Of a stretch of DNA of 64,000 bases, positions 10,261 to 23,513 are shown in pieces. A model generated the notes under the pieces. The model had not been told where the DNA came from. It did no database searches and was given only the letters and a program-made list of their open reading frames with translations. Positions within the stretch are counted from its first letter, which is position 1, and every line of letters starts with the position of its first letter. The position numbers were made by a program, and so were the translations under genes. The DNA comes from Erythroxylum novogranatense (taxonomy: Eukaryota > Streptophyta > Magnoliopsida > Malpighiales > Erythroxylaceae): the NCBI GenBank assembly GCA_029891385.1, contig CM057233.1:55196063-55260062 (forward strand), written 5' to 3'.

Positions 10261-11487
10261 AAGGTTGTTGCATTGTTATTTTCATTTCTGAAATATTGTG
10301 TTTGTTTGAGTTTTTCGTGTTAATTTGTAAAAAAAAGTTCCAATTTCTATAAAGACATGTTAATGCTTTTTGTAAAAGAATAAAAAAACTTGGTTCTTGA
10401 AACAAAAAGGTTTGGTCTTACCGCAAGTTTTCAATTCGAGGTTGCTGTGTCCATTGCTATAGTTGTTTGTTGTGTTATATTTCTTCAAAGATATGTGTTT
10501 ATGGTTGTTGAATAGAATGAAAATATGTGGTTCTTGAAACTAAAGGTTAAATATTACTATGATTTTCTAAAACCATTATTGAAGCGATGTTTTGTAGTAT
10601 GGAGAAAACGATTAAAAAATTAAAAAAATAACAAAACAAACCCAAAAAAATAGACACTGCACCAACAGGTAGTGGTAAGGCAGATGCTAGCACATGCTAG
10701 ATGGGCTTCCAGGCCCAACAATCAAATTATGGACTGATTTATTTTGGGCTTTTGGGCCATCAAAGAATAAGATTGAGTTAATAAATGATTCTGGCATAAT
10801 TATATGGATTTTAATTTTGGGTTATATTATGCAATCTTAATTATTAAGTAATTAAATTATGGCCTTTAACCATAAGCAAAAACAATTTTAGGATGGGACA
10901 TAATGGATTATTTAATTCATAATTGATTTGTTTTCTATACATAACGTTTGGAATTTAACTTTTCTATTATATGATGCATATGCTACATGACATAATGGTA
11001 ATTTAGAATAGTTTGTTAGTCGCAAAGTGACCAAACTAATTAAAAAAACTTGTCATGTATAATAACTGTCCAATTAAATGTTTATTGCATAGAAAACTTG
11101 TTAATAACAAAATGACCTAGCATAAAAATTTTAAACACTTAATTGTGAATGTTTTAATTGTTCATGTTAACATTATGCTATTAGAATGACGTAAATGTTG
11201 AACTGAACATTTGAGATTATTAATTATTACGATATACCTAAAGGTGGACCATTGCTTATAACTAATGATATTAAAGGAACGTTATCAACATATTAGATTA
11301 ATATGATTGTATATCCAAAGATAACATCTATGTTGACTAGAATATGATTAATTGTCTATTATAGTGAACTATATTTGCCTCATGATAAGTTACAATTATG
11401 TATTTAAATTTCACCTAAAGGAAAATTTAAATGCATAATTAAATTTTATTATTAGTTTGAATCCATTTAGGTCTACTTAAAGCATTA
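10261..11487 (+). other. Untranslated leader of copia G
   Basis: AT-rich DNA between the primer-binding site and gag. No ORF of note and no tandem array is seen, unlike the leaders of elements D, E, F and I. Confidence 0.6.
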
Positions 11488-12330
11488 ATGCAAGGGCTAT
11501 ATGTTGTATGTGCAACATCTACTAATTTGTTTTCCTTAGGAAATAGCTTGATCAAATTCAATGGTCTGAACTATATGAACCGGTCTAAACAAATCCAGTT
11601 CCAACTAGGTGTAATGGACATGGATTTAGCCATAGTTTTAGACGTAAGGCCCACAGACATAACTGAGCCTAGTTCTGAAGTTGAGAAGTCTTATTATGAG
11701 ACTTGGGAACGGTCTATCAGGCTAGGTTTGAATTTGATGCGAATGAAAATTGCAGAAAATGTGAAGCCATCAATGCCTAAGACGGGTAATGCAAAGGAGT
11801 TCACGTTAAAGCTTGAGCAATACTCTCAATCTATATAGCTGACAAGTCCATAGTAGGGATTTTAATGAGTGAGCTAACGACCAAGAAGTTTAACTGGTCA
11901 CAACCCATTTATGATCATGTAACTCATATGTCAAACCTAGTTATAAAGTTGAAATCTATGGGTATGGATGTGAGTGAGTCCTTTCTGTTAGTTTATTATC
12001 AACTCACTTGCTCTAGAGTTTGGCCAGTTTGAAGTGAATTATAACACTATTAAAGAAAAATGGAAGTTTCAAGAGATTAAGGCTATGCTAGTTCAGGAGG
12101 AAGGAAGATTAAATAAAATGAAGAAATACTCTGTTCATCTTACATTTCATCCAGGAGCTAGTAGTAGCAAGCATAAACTATGAAAGAAAGGCAAAGATAA
12201 GGACAAAGCTCTCAAAAAAGTTAATGAGAGTCCAATCAATAAAGATAAGAGGTGTCCTTTATGCAAGAAGCTTGGTCACTTCAAGAAAGATTGTCCTAAA
12301 AGAAAGGCTTGGTTCGAAAAGAAAGGTACA
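11488..12330 (+). pseudogene. Copia G gag with zinc knuckle
   Basis: The N-terminal 116 codons are open ('IKFNGLNYMNRSKQIQFQLG', a typical copia gag opening, with W replaced by R). A TAG at 11,836 and a frame change near 11,815-11,840 follow ('GILMSELTTKKFNW', then 'HVTHMSNLVIKLKSMGM'). The nucleocapsid zinc knuckle at about 12,250-12,297 reads CPLCKKLGHFKKDC, a complete CCHC box. Gag would form the virus-like particle and bind RNA. Confidence 0.8.
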
Positions 12331-12960
12331 TACTATGTCTTAGTATGCTTTGAATCAAATCTTATTGAAGTGCCTAATAATACTTGGTGCTTAGATTCTG
12401 GTGCAACTACTCATATTTCACATGTTAAACAAGGATCACTTTCAATCCAAACAATAAATGAAACTAAAAAGTTCTTATACATGGGGAATAAAATGAAGGC
12501 ATGGACAGAGGGCATTGGGACGTACAGATTGATTTTGAACACTGGGTGTTACCTAGATCTAGAAAAGTGTCTTTATGCTCCTGAATGTGTTAGGAATTTA
12601 GTTTCTTTTACCAAATTGGATGATGTAGGATTTCAATTTAAGATTGGAAATGGTGTTTTTTCATTATATAAACTTAACAGCTATTATGGATCTGGTACCT
12701 TAATTGATTGTTTTAATCTTGATGTTGATTTTGCTACATCTCTGTTTCATGTTGACCATATTATAAGAAGTCAATGTAGTGTATAAAATGACTGTTCCGT
12801 TTTTTGTGGCATAAAGGATTATGTCATATATTCAAGGAAAGGGTACAGAGGTTAGCAAAAAATGAAATCTTAACTCCATTGGATTTTGTTCATTAGGATA
12901 TATGTGTAAATTGCATTAAAAGCAAACAAATCAAACATATATCAAAGCATCTAGCCACAA
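12331..12960 (+). pseudogene. Copia G protease and pre-integrase segment
   Basis: 'NNTWCLDSGATTHI' near 12,376-12,417 gives the aspartic protease active site as DSG. The frame stays open to 12,786 ('YAPECVRNLVSFTKLDD'). After a stop at 12,784-12,786 the pre-integrase zinc-binding region is only partly readable ('LWH.GLCHIFKERVQRLAKN', 'CINCIKSKQIKHI'). Confidence 0.75.
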
Positions 12961-13650
12961 GAAGTAATGAATTACTGGAATTAATACACACTGACATAAG
13001 TGGTCCTTTTGATGTTCCTTCTTAGGGTGGCAAAAAATATTTCATTACCTTTATTGATGACTTCTCACGATATGGTTATATTTATCTGGTACATGAAAAA
13101 TCTCAGTCTGTGGACATCCTAAAGGTGTTTGTTAATGAGGTAGAAAGATAGTTAGATACCAAAGTAAAGATAATGAGATCTGATAGAGGTGGCGAACATT
13201 ATAGAAAAGTGTATGAAAATGGACAATTTTCAGGTCCATTTGCAAAGTTTTTTGCAAGTCGAGGCATATATGTGCAATACACAATGCCTAGTATACCATA
13301 ACAAAATGGTGTAGCTGAAAGGAGAAATCTTACTCTTATAGATATGGTCAGGAGTATGTTAAGTTATAGTTTGGTACAATTATTATTATGGATGCATGCA
13401 TTAAAGACCGCTACGTATCTGCTTAATAAGATTCCTAGTAAAGCAATTCCTAAGATACCTTATTAATTGTGGACAAAAAAGAAACCTAGTTTATGATGCC
13501 TTCAAATTTGGGGTTGTCTAGCAGAGTTAAGGCTATATAATCCACATAAAAAGAAGCTTGATGCGAGAACTATTAGTTGTTTTTTCATTGGCTATCCTGA
13601 AAAATCAAAGGGGTACAGATTTTATTGTCCTAATTATAATACGAGAATAG
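12961..13650 (+). pseudogene. Copia G integrase core
   Basis: Readable blocks are 'LIHTDISGPFDVPS' (first D), 'KYFITFIDDFSRYGYIYL', 'MRSDRGGEHY' (second D) and 'QNGVAERRNLTLIDMVRSML' (E), followed by 'TATYLLNKIPSKAIPKIPY' and 'LQIWGC'. TAG or TAA stops interrupt it at several places, for example near 13,023, 13,149, 13,300 and 13,464. The linker to RT (about 13,650-14,030) has one open stretch at 13,701-13,910 without a domain. Confidence 0.8.
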
Positions 13651-14029
13651 TTGAGTCTTGTAATGCTTTTTTAATCAGTGGGAGTGGAAAACCACAAAAA
13701 GTGGGTATTTTCGAGAATCGAGTAAAAACTACTCCAAGTCAAGTAAAAACTACAGCATCATACATGATCCCACTAGTTATTCCTTTTGTTGCATCACGGA
13801 TACGGAACATACCAAAACAACAAACTAATGTTCGAATTCCACAAGTTGAACATATTAATGACGAACCAGCTAATGGTGATCAAGTTACAAATAATCAAGT
13901 AATGTCATAAGACGTATCATTATAAAGGTCTGTACAGCAAAGAAGACCAGCTATTTCAAGTGACTATGAAATTTATTCACTTGAACATAAATGTGACTTG
14001 AGCATTGATAAAGATCCAGGCTCGTTCAA

Positions 14030-15004
14030 ATAAGTCATGGAATGTAACAATTCAGAAAAATGGTCCAACGCTATGAAAGAAGAGTTAAAATCAATGGATG
14101 ACAACAAAGTCTGGGAATTAGTTAAGTTACCAGAAGACGCAAAAGCAAGTGGTCTATAAATGGGTCCTTAAAACCAAACGTGACTCACAAGCCAACATTG
14201 AAAGGTATAAAGCTAGACTTATTGCCAAAGGTTATACTCAACAAGATGAAATTAATTATAAAGAGACATTCTCTCCAGTTTTCAAGGACTCTTTAAGAAT
14301 TGTTGTGGCCCTGGTGGCTCATTATGATTTAGAGCTTTACTAAATGAATGTAAAGACCGCTTTTTTAAATGGTGACTTAGAAGAGGAAGTGTATATGGAT
14401 CACCAGAAGGTTTTAAAACCATAGAAAAGGACAAGCTAGTATGTACATTAAAGAAGTCAATATATGAATTGAAACAAGCTTCCCGGCAATGGTATCTTAA
14501 ATTTAATGATATCATTTCGTCTTACAGTTTTGTAGAGAACACTGTTGATCTATGTATCTATATGAGTAAATTCATTATATTAGTCCTATATGTTGACGAT
14601 ATCCTTCTTGCTACAAATAAAATAGTTTTGCTACATGATTTCAATAATTTTATTTCTAATAATTTCAAAATAAAAGATATGGGTGAGGCATCCTATGTGA
14701 TCAGATTAGAACTATTCTGTGATAGATCACAAGGATTGTTAAGATTATCTCAGAAAGGATATATCGAGAAAATATTAAAATGATTTAAAATGGAAAAGTG
14801 CTTCGTATGGATAGTTCCAATCTAGAAAGGGGACAAATTTAGTCAAATGTAATGTCCACAAAATGATTTGGAACATAAGAAAATAGAGTCTATTCCTTAT
14901 GCATCATTAGTTGGGAGCTTAATGTATGCTCAAACATGCACTCGGTCAGATATTAGTTTTTCTATTGGAATCATATGTCGATATCAAAGAAATCCTAGAA
15001 TGAA
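14030..15004 (+). pseudogene. Copia G reverse transcriptase, split by insertion
   Basis: 'VYKWVLKTKRDSQANIERYK' and 'LIAKGYTQQDEINYKETFSP' mark the RT fingers, and 'LYVDDILLATNK' at about 14,588 is the YVDD catalytic box. Stops occur at about 14,157 and 14,341, with frameshifts between. The domain runs to 'GIICRYQRNPRMN' and is cut at 15,004 by solo LTR H. The frame resumes at 52,410 with 'HWKAAKKVVRYLQG'. Confidence 0.85.
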
Positions 15005-17477
15005 TGTTGGAACCCGTCGCCAAGGCCCAACATTCGGACCACACAAGCACACATAAGCATAGAAGACCCAAAATCGAACACAAACCGACCACAACTAGAG
15101 AAAATTTTAATAGAAAATTTGGGATTGGCTTTTTAAAAAAATATGTTTCTTACGCTCTCACGGTTCCAATGCCACTGAAAACGTTCAATTTTGATTTGAA
15201 ATGAAGAAGTTATGGCAAAAATGCTATTTCAAATAAAACAGCCCAAATTGAGCACTACCGACTTCAGGTCAGAATTTGAAAATCTTAAAGGCTTAATTGT
15301 CAGTCGGCTCCTTCATAAAACTTGTAGGTTTGTGTCTCTAGTTTAATTTAAAATAAGAATCGCTTTGATCTGAGCTCTCTAGCTCTAGATATTTTAAAAT
15401 TTGTAAAGTATATTCAGACTTGATCAGCCGACCTCCACACTTGGTTTCAAACTACCTTTTTCAATTTAAAAGGAGAACTAATAAATAAAGTTTGGAAAGA
15501 TAGAAAAATACCTTAGGAATCTATCGCTTCAAAAATGGGGTCAATCGAAGATCTACACAACAAGTTATGGCCAAAAGAAGGAAGAGGGGTCGGTCGTTCA
15601 GAAACCGACCCCAAACGCTCTCAAGAGCTCGGCATGCCGGGCTCTTGGCGCTCGCCCACGACCTGCCCTACAGCCCGACTTATCTGAATTCTAACCCTCA
15701 TAACTTTTGACTCCAAGCTCCAAATTATACACGATTGGAAGCGTTGGAAACCTAGAAACAAAACCTATATTTTTCAAGAAGGACTCACCAGCAAGCTCGG
15801 ACTCTAAAGAATTCAAAAGTTCTCACTAAGACAGATCGACTAGCTCTCCAGCAACAGTACCAGAACTTGCGACCAACATAACTTTTGACCCAGAACTCTA
15901 AATATAACAAACTTAGTGTCTATGGAAAGCTAAGAAAATTCCCTACAACTTTCATGAATAACACCGACCTATATTCCAACTCTATGAGGGTCAAAAGTGG
16001 ACTCAAAGCTCTGCCTGACAATCTGCCATATAGAGAACACCTGCTTTTGATTCTAACGACTCACACTTTGCAATCAATACCTCAAAATTAACTCATTACA
16101 CCTCCGGAACAAGCTCTACAGCTCGTCTAATACCTTCCACAAGTCAAAGTGATCCTATTCAACCTAAAACAACCCAGAAATTGCAGCACAACACAATATA
16201 CCCATAAATTACCACATGAGTGCATCAACCCAAAAATTTCAGCACTACATCCCATTTCAACAAACTCACATGAAGAGAGTACTAAAGCTCTCCTTCTCTT
16301 TCCAAATCATAACAAAGTTTAAGCATGGCTTTAATTACATATCAGCATATCCATTAACAGTCAAGTACAAAATACAAAATGTGTGAGATGTTCCATGTTC
16401 GATATACTTATAAGCTAGTTACTAACTTAATACAAAAGTGGCTAAATTTCTTGGAGTGATGCCCGTTTCCTTGCAAGGTTCAGCTCTCAACTTGAATTTG
16501 CACCTGAGGAGGGAGAATGGGGTGAGCTAACACGGCTCAGTGGCTAACATGTTTATAGCCATCGAGTAATGAACCACACAACACATAAATAAGGATTCGA
16601 AACAATAGCAATTTATCGTATGAAACACTATTAATCCAAAACATCACATAAGGTAGAACATGCGAATTTATATCAATCAAACACATATTATGCATCATAT
16701 ACACAATTAAAAGATGGAATGCACACAATTGGCTCGAGAGTTCCTTAAACACAATGAATAAACCGAAGTTTATCGTAAACACAACGAGTCAATTTTCGGA
16801 TCTCGTGGGCCACAAGCGGGCTGCCGGGAGAAGGCTAGGGGGGTCAACGTGCACGTGACTTATCGAAGTAGGTTCTCTCTCGCCCAATCACAACCAATTT
16901 ATGATCACATATTCAAGCATAAAAATAGCATTTTATGCTTCTTTCATTGTATCAAATCATCATAGTTTCGTTCTTTTCATTCAAATCAAGGGAAATACAC
17001 TTTCAATATACTCACAATTAACAAAGATAGCACACATAGGGCATTTTCCTATTACATAACAACTATAAAAATGTTACCCACCTATCGTCGGTATCCGAAT
17101 TCAAGATTGCCCTTCCTCCTTGTCTTTAGTGGGGTTTTCTTAAGTTCCTTCAATTAAATCATACTTCATTCAATAAATACATTTTCAAATAAGGCCAAAT
17201 TACTCATAAATCAAGCAAAGATGAAAATAAACTTTAAACCTAACCTACCCATAGGACATTTAAGCTAGAATAACCATAACCTTAGCTTAAAAGTCTCAAA
17301 ACTCCATAGATCTCACCTTTCTCTATATCTTTCTCAAATCTTTACACAAACCCTAACTTCCATCTTACACCATTCTTAAACCTAGCTTAAGAAAAGGTAA
17401 AACTTACCTCTCACAAGAAGATTTCTTCTCTATTTCCTCTTCTTTCTTCCTCCCTTCTAAGCCTCCTATGGTTCTCC
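15005..17477 (-). repeat. Left part of solo LTR H
   Basis: It holds degenerate modules resembling those at 1-1,140 and 19,093-23,013, for example 'cataacttttgactccaagc' (about 15,700) and 'cataacttttgacccagaac' (about 15,880), each followed about 60 bases later by a phrase on a small delay such as 'tttcatgaataac'. At about 16,500-17,100 it has the non-modular LTR part. No gene is seen; short ORFs here have no domain. Confidence 0.75.
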
Positions 17478-20379
17478 TGTTGGATCGGAAAAAGAAATCA
17501 TGCTTAGTATGGAGAAACGATAGATTTCAAAACTTATTAAGAAATCATCTTACAACGGAATCAATATATCCAAATCAACATGCTAATCCATACATGATAT
17601 GGTATAAGGATAATAAAACCAAGAACAAGATAAAAGGAATTACCGACTCCTTCGCTACAGCTTTAAATCCTCGCTGCGCTATCCTCTCCTTCTTATATCC
17701 AAATCCTTTGCCTTTGAGTCTTTTCCTTTAGCAATCTATCTTCTTCCTTGTTGTAGTATCCTCAACCAATTAGATTTACCACTTGTTCTTCAAGGACAAC
17801 TAGGTTAACAAAATCCTTTGGTGGGAAAGGAGAAGAAATATTTGGAGGAGATTTTCTTAGAAGAAGAAGAACCAAAATCAAACTCTTTCAATTCTTTCAC
17901 TTAGGAATTTCGGTTCCTACCTTGCATGAAAGGAGAGAATGTAAAAAACATGCAAGAACCCTTTCTTACATCTCAATTTCGAAATATGCATGAATGGAAA
18001 AAGTGAGAGGCATCCAATGCATCACTTACATTAATCACTCATCAAATAGCCAATAAATGAGTCTTACTTCATTTATCTTTAAATGGCTATTTGAAAAGAC
18101 CATAACCTATAATTGAATACCCATTTCGGTTTTGGCAAGAAGAAAGAAGGAAGATGGTCCATCTAATGCACATCTTTCATCTTTAATCTAATGAATACAA
18201 ATAGGTTACATGCCAACATTAAAAGTCAACCATTAAACCATTTAATGGTAAGTTCATAACTCCATTTAATAATGATGAACCTTAATAAAGACCATCTTTA
18301 TTTAGTATTTTAATGTCAAATGTGTGGTTACACATCTAACCTAACACATTTTCGAAATTGCTTCTTCTCCATTTAAAAAAAATTGTTTTAATATAATTAA
18401 TCTAATCAATTACATTAAACCAAAACAAGCTCATTTCTAAATGAACATTTGGGCTTCCCATTAACCATTAATTAGTATAAGCCCATCATTCAATTATGGA
18501 CTTCTAAAGCCTCCAAACTACTTCTTACTTAGCTTGATAACCTTCCTTAAAGCCAAGTGGAGAATCCTATTGGACTTTGATAATTCAAGCTCTAATAAGC
18601 CCAGAAATAATTCAATCTCATTGGAATTAATTCTAGCTTATTAACTAAATGTCATTCCACTAAAGACAATTAGTTGAACTCTTGAATTATTAAATATTAT
18701 GAGAATATGTCCAATTGCAAACCCTATTTAGAACCTTATTATAGCCATCCGCACAATAAAGGGTAAAATTACCGTTTTGCCCTTATGTTGGTTTTTCCTT
18801 CTAGATCTCTCATTTTACTTTATATGATGATTAACACATAAGATCTCATCTTAGTGTTAAGACTTGATGGGTAGCTAGTCCATCAAACTAATGGCGCCAT
18901 TTAATCACCAAATCTCCTTAAAACATCTGTAAGAGATGATAACACTATAAACTCTTTATTTGAGTGAATGTTCTCGATACATGTTTCAATTAATAATTCC
19001 AACATGCAGAACCGGATTAATACCCTGTAAAAATCCATTCCGATCATATCAAGAATTATAATGAAACACATATGAGTTCACCACTCATTAAGTGTAACAT
19101 CCCCTCTCCTATAGGAAGGGTATTTTGGTAATTAGGATGGGTTCGGGATATTAAATTATATCTCGGCATGCGATACAAAGATATAGTCTCTATAATTATC
19201 GATGGTTGCACATGCACGTAGTATACATGCATTCATGTCATTTTCCGCTTAGGTTGAAATTGAACTCTTGTGTGAAATTAATGGGATCGTGCCATAAATC
19301 GCTTTTACATTTTAGGGATTTTAGGAATTTTTCTGGATTTTTCCTAAACAATTCTGGACCGTAAAATCGCCAATTGGCGAATCGGTCAATTCTCAGTAGC
19401 AAAAATTACTACCAAAGGGCACAAGAAGATGGGGTATATTATTTTGGGACCGAAAGTAGGTCATTGGAGTTAATTGGAGTAACATTTTAGACTGGATTAA
19501 ACAATTGATAATTTGACTTTTCAAATTAAAAAGAAACCAATGATATTATGCCATTTAGAAAGAGTCATTAAATGCTTCTCTCCATTCTTTCATACGTGTA
19601 TGTGTTTAGGAAAGGAGAAGATAGATTGTTTTAAGGCTTTTAGTTATGCCCATCCGAAACACAAACACAAAACAACCCTTCAGTGTAACCATCGCAAGTT
19701 GGCTCTTCTTTTCTCCATTTTCTCCATAGCTTTAAGCTCATTTCTTTGGTCTCATCAAAGCTAGATGATGGGTATGGTATATGCTTGAGAAGGAAAAGGT
19801 GGTAGCTTGATATAGAAGTTAGAAGGTAAAAGTTGGAAGTTGAACCTTTGAAGGAGAATTGTGTTAGGTAAGTTTCATTTAAGTAATTGAGTTTTAAATG
19901 ATGTCTTTCATATGGATTAAATGCCATGATAGTGTGGGGTAGTTAATAAATGGGTTTAAAGCATGTATTAGGTTTAGGTAGGCATTAAAGTGATGATTAT
20001 TATGATTTGAAGAAAAGGGGATGAGGTTAGATGAAGATGCATTGAAGTTAATGTTATGGTTTGATATTGAATTGAATAAGGGTAATTAATTGAGTTTTTG
20101 AATGGAGGAATTAAATGCTGTAAATTTTTCAGTGTTAGCCCTAATATATGTATGACTGTATTTATATTTAATTTGTATTTATTTTGATGTCTAGTGATGT
20201 GAAAAAGGAATTAGAAGTGGGTGAACTATGGTTAACCTTAAATCTGGAAAGTTGGAATTTTAATTGATGTTACTGTTTTATTCATAACTTAATGTGTAGA
20301 AATGCAAATGAGGTAAGGTTAGTGGCCACTGCAACTTTGGGATGTTGGCTTTAATTTAGTGTGAAATAGGTGTTGTTGA

Positions 20380-21360
20380 ATTTCAATGATAGAAGGGTGA
20401 AATTTTGCATGGAAAGTCACTGTTCCATTGCCTGTGAACAGTAACCGCAACCATGACATCTGAGTTTTGTTGATTTTTATGAATTCATTGAGATGGAATT
20501 AGGGAGAATGGTCTTCATGGAAGTTGTAGTATATTTGATTATCTTTCCATTGCTACTGATCTTGCTATTTTTGGAATTGTGTGTTGGGAGATATGAATTG
20601 ATTACTAATGGCTGGTTTTGAGCATTTTGGATGAAACCTAGTTTAAGTGTGATTTTGTGAGTTTACTGATTTGAGGCAATTTTAACATTTTATGTGGACT
20701 GAATTGGTGTGAGTGAGCTTCTGAAAAGTTGTATAGGAAGAGATTATCTTGAAATTGATATTTGGTATGTAATTTTTAGAAGTCAGAATTGGGAGATATG
20801 ATTTTTTAAAAAAATGATCCTACATTAGGTTATGAATGGCTGATGATAACAGAAACTTCCATAACAGTTTTCAAATTGTTAGAGATCGAATTGGATGGTG
20901 AGTGCTTCATGAAAATTGAAGTTTGAGATGTTATCTTTTCAGGGATATAAAGTTCTGAATTTATTGACTTGTATACTGGAAGTTATGCTTCTTGTAAGAT
21001 TACTGCCCAAAGTGAAGGATTTCAGGGACAGTAACATTAGATGAATTAATTGGCTTGGTTTGCAATAGAATTTGATTTTGGGTTGTTCATGAAAGTTGTA
21101 GAGGACATTGTGAACTTGTTGACCATATTTTTGTGGTAATTTATTACTGAAGAATCAGTGAGTTATGACATTGTAAATGTACTGCCCTGTGTTGATGAAA
21201 ATTTAGTAGGCAGAAGGTTTGATGGGTTATTTGATACCCTTAGGGTTGGATTTGATTTTTTTGGTCTTCTTGAGAATTGTAGAGCTTTTCATAAGCTTTC
21301 CAATGAGGTATAGTGGGTATTTTTCTGAATTGTGTGCTAAAAGTTAGAGTGGATGGAAAT
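20380..21360 (+). repeat. Degenerate modules inside the 3.9-kb LTR
   Basis: The phrase 'ttcatgaaagttgtag' or close variants occurs at about 20,513, 20,918, 21,087 and 21,270, each followed by a line on a short wait such as 'gagatatgaattg/agttatgac' and often 'actgccc..gtaac'. The spacing is irregular, from about 170 to over 400 bases. Inverted equivalents occur at 1-1,140 and 15,240-16,100. Confidence 0.65.
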
Positions 21361-21394
21361 TAAGTTTTAAATCTGGAAAAAAATAGGCAAGCAG

Positions 21395-21530
21395 AAGGAG
21401 CCATCTCGCGAGGGCGATGTTTCGCTCTCAAGTGGCGAGATCCGAAGAGGCAGGTCGCGAGGCGCGCCGCCTCGCGACGGAGTGAGGCGATTTACCATGA
21501 GGGCGGCGTCTCGCCTCATGAGGCGGCGCT
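21395..21530 (+). repeat. CpG-dense palindrome-rich island in the 3.9-kb LTR
   Basis: An abrupt GC-rich stretch inside AT-rich DNA with repeated TCGCGAGG, GGCGAG and GCGCGCC-like motifs. It is followed directly by an (AT)n run with a TATATATA stretch (about 21,535-21,548). Confidence 0.7.
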
Positions 21531-22058
21531 CAAATATATATATATATGTATTTTTTTTTAATTTTTTTTTATTTTTATTGATATTAAATGGTACAATTGT
21601 TCTTTTGTCAATTTCTTTCCCGTCCGACGTCCGATTGACCTGATTCCAGAGGCATCGGATTCATTGAATATTTAATTTCATTTTTGAGAAAACGGGAATT
21701 TTAGACGGAATTTGACGAGCCCCTATCGATTAACTTGTAAACACTGCTTTATTTAATTGGGGACCTATAGAGGTCCGAATTGCGCACCGTCAGCGCCTAT
21801 GGATTTCTAATTTTTCATAGAATTTTATTATGGGAAAATATTGGTTTAGGGCCGGGATTGCCATGAACATGCATTATACACATTTTACTGATTTCATGTG
21901 CATTGTTTAATCATTTACACCAATGGTAATGGTTATCTATTTAATGTGCTATAGAGGCTCCAGTGGACCATCGTTCCACAGATTTGGCAGAGACTTCCCG
22001 GCGTTAGCGTGGAAGTTATTAGGTGAGTAACCTAGTTGGTTATTCCAATCTATGTGTT

Positions 22059-22126
22059 AACTGTGATTGATTGCCCTACGGGGATTACATGAATTGTACT
22101 GTGATTGATTGCCCTACGGGGATTAT
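22059..22126 (+). repeat. Two-copy tandem repeat, about 38-40 bp
   Basis: 'ctgtgattgattgccctacg' plus 'gggatta' appears twice in succession. Confidence 0.85.
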
Positions 22127-22280
22127 GTGGTATTACTGACTGTGAATTTACATGAGGTAACTGTTTAATTGGATTGAATATTGGACTGTGAAATACCATG
22201 TTTACTGTTGTGGAACATGTGCATTCATGCACAAATACATCACACTGTTAAAAGGAAAGTTGTGAACCGAGGCGCCACTG

Positions 22281-22332
22281 TACTGAACCGAGCCTAGAGC
22301 TCGATATACTGAACCGAGCCTCGAGCTCGATG
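22281..22332 (+). repeat. Two-copy 26-bp tandem repeat
   Basis: 'tactgaaccgagcct' followed by 'gagctcgat' is repeated head to tail, with an a/c difference between copies. Confidence 0.85.
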
Positions 22333-23501
22333 GGAGATAATTCTCCCCAGACGCGTCTATATCGATCACCGATATGCGCCGTCACAATCTTGAAATGAAC
22401 TGGAAAAAAAAAGTCACATGTGCATTGCATCTTGGATTCTATATCCGCAATATTTTTAATCGGGTGTATATTTACCGCATCTTTGATCGCAATTTTACTT
22501 GTGGATCAGATCAATGTTGTGTTTTGTATAATTATCGCATGTATACTTGTTTCATGCTTATATGATGCATGAATTGGGAGGACCATCGATGATGGTTTCA
22601 CCGAGTTCGCAAAACTCACCCAAAATTGCAACTTATTTTTCGGGCCTAGCGTAGACAGATAGCTCCTCAGATCGTAGAGTCGATATCGGGATTGGCGAGA
22701 GAAGCAATGGCTCAAAGGTCGGTCACCGGGCTTCCTTTTGAGACCGATAGTTAGATCTGGTTATTATGCAATGACAAGATGTAGAACATGTGTAAATTAA
22801 AAATACCGATAACAGTGAATTACTAAGTTTTGAATGAATGAAATGGAAGCTAATTTGGTTTTAAAAAATAGCCGCTTTCTTATTATCGTCTTATGATTGT
22901 GATGCCATGAGGAGTGTAGTGGTTGTTGTCGGTAGTGGTCTCTTGTCGTAGGATATGTATCGGAATGACCTACGGGCGTTCCGGTGGATACCCTATGGTA
23001 AGGGGGCGCTACATTAAGATTGTGGTTCATAATAAGCGAATGCTTAAGTTGTATGTTTTAAGATTAAAGTAACGGCCCACTTTATTCTTGAAAACATACT
23101 TGATTCCAGATTCATTTAATAGTGCCATTATCGATAGTCTACTACTATCATGATATGAAACTCATCATTCCCTTTAAGTAAACTCCTTTACTTATATGGA
23201 GATAAATCGCAACACTAAAGTCTAAACCATAATCAAGCGACCAACTCGATTATTCAACTGTGAATCAATTAATTCAGATTTTAATAATATACATGTTTCC
23301 CATACATCTCTATGTATATGTATATTACTTACAAATGAATCTTGGTACCTTATGACCAGATATATAATGCTCATACAGATAAAACCAAACTCTTTTGTTT
23401 TATTAATAATAAATATTTTCATTACAAAACTATAAGCAAGAAGATAAAGTTACATGTAAATACACTTGCTTTCTAGGCACTATATTTACATAACTCCAAC
23501 A

Positions 23502-23513
23502 ATCTCCCACTTG
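23502..23513 (-). promoter_or_regulatory. Polypurine tract of copia E
   Basis: Minus strand CAAGTGGGAGAT, directly before the TGTTGGAG start of the 3' LTR. Confidence 0.8.

Larger units (their letters stand above)
19093..23013 (+). mobile_element. 3.9-kb gypsy-type solo LTR inside copia E's LTR
   Basis: It begins TGTAACATCCCC and ends GGGGGCGCTACA (inverted TG/CA termini). The target duplication TTAAG is perfect (19,088-19,092 and 23,014-23,018). The sister LTR at about 51,460 lacks the insert. It contains no gag or pol domain in 3,921 bp, so it is read as one very long LTR, of the size known for some chromovirus and Tat families. The 1-1,140 fragment is a relative. Confidence 0.85.
17478..23501 (-). 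repeat. 3' LTR of copia E, interrupted by a solo LTR
   Basis: Two parts, 17,478-19,092 and 23,014-23,501. Subtracting the insertion (3,921 bp) and one TTAAG copy leaves 2,098 bp. Both parts match 49,854-51,951 and the inverted 46,717-48,803. A plus-strand ORF at its left end (17,468-17,731) is open in two of the three LTR copies but has no domain. Confidence 0.92.

Noticed and set aside
17468..17731. An 87-codon plus-strand ORF, also open at 48,550-48,801 on the minus strand
   Set aside because: It is simply the end of E's LTR seen twice; the third copy (49,854 on) is broken, the start codon of the first lies outside the element, and no domain is recognised.
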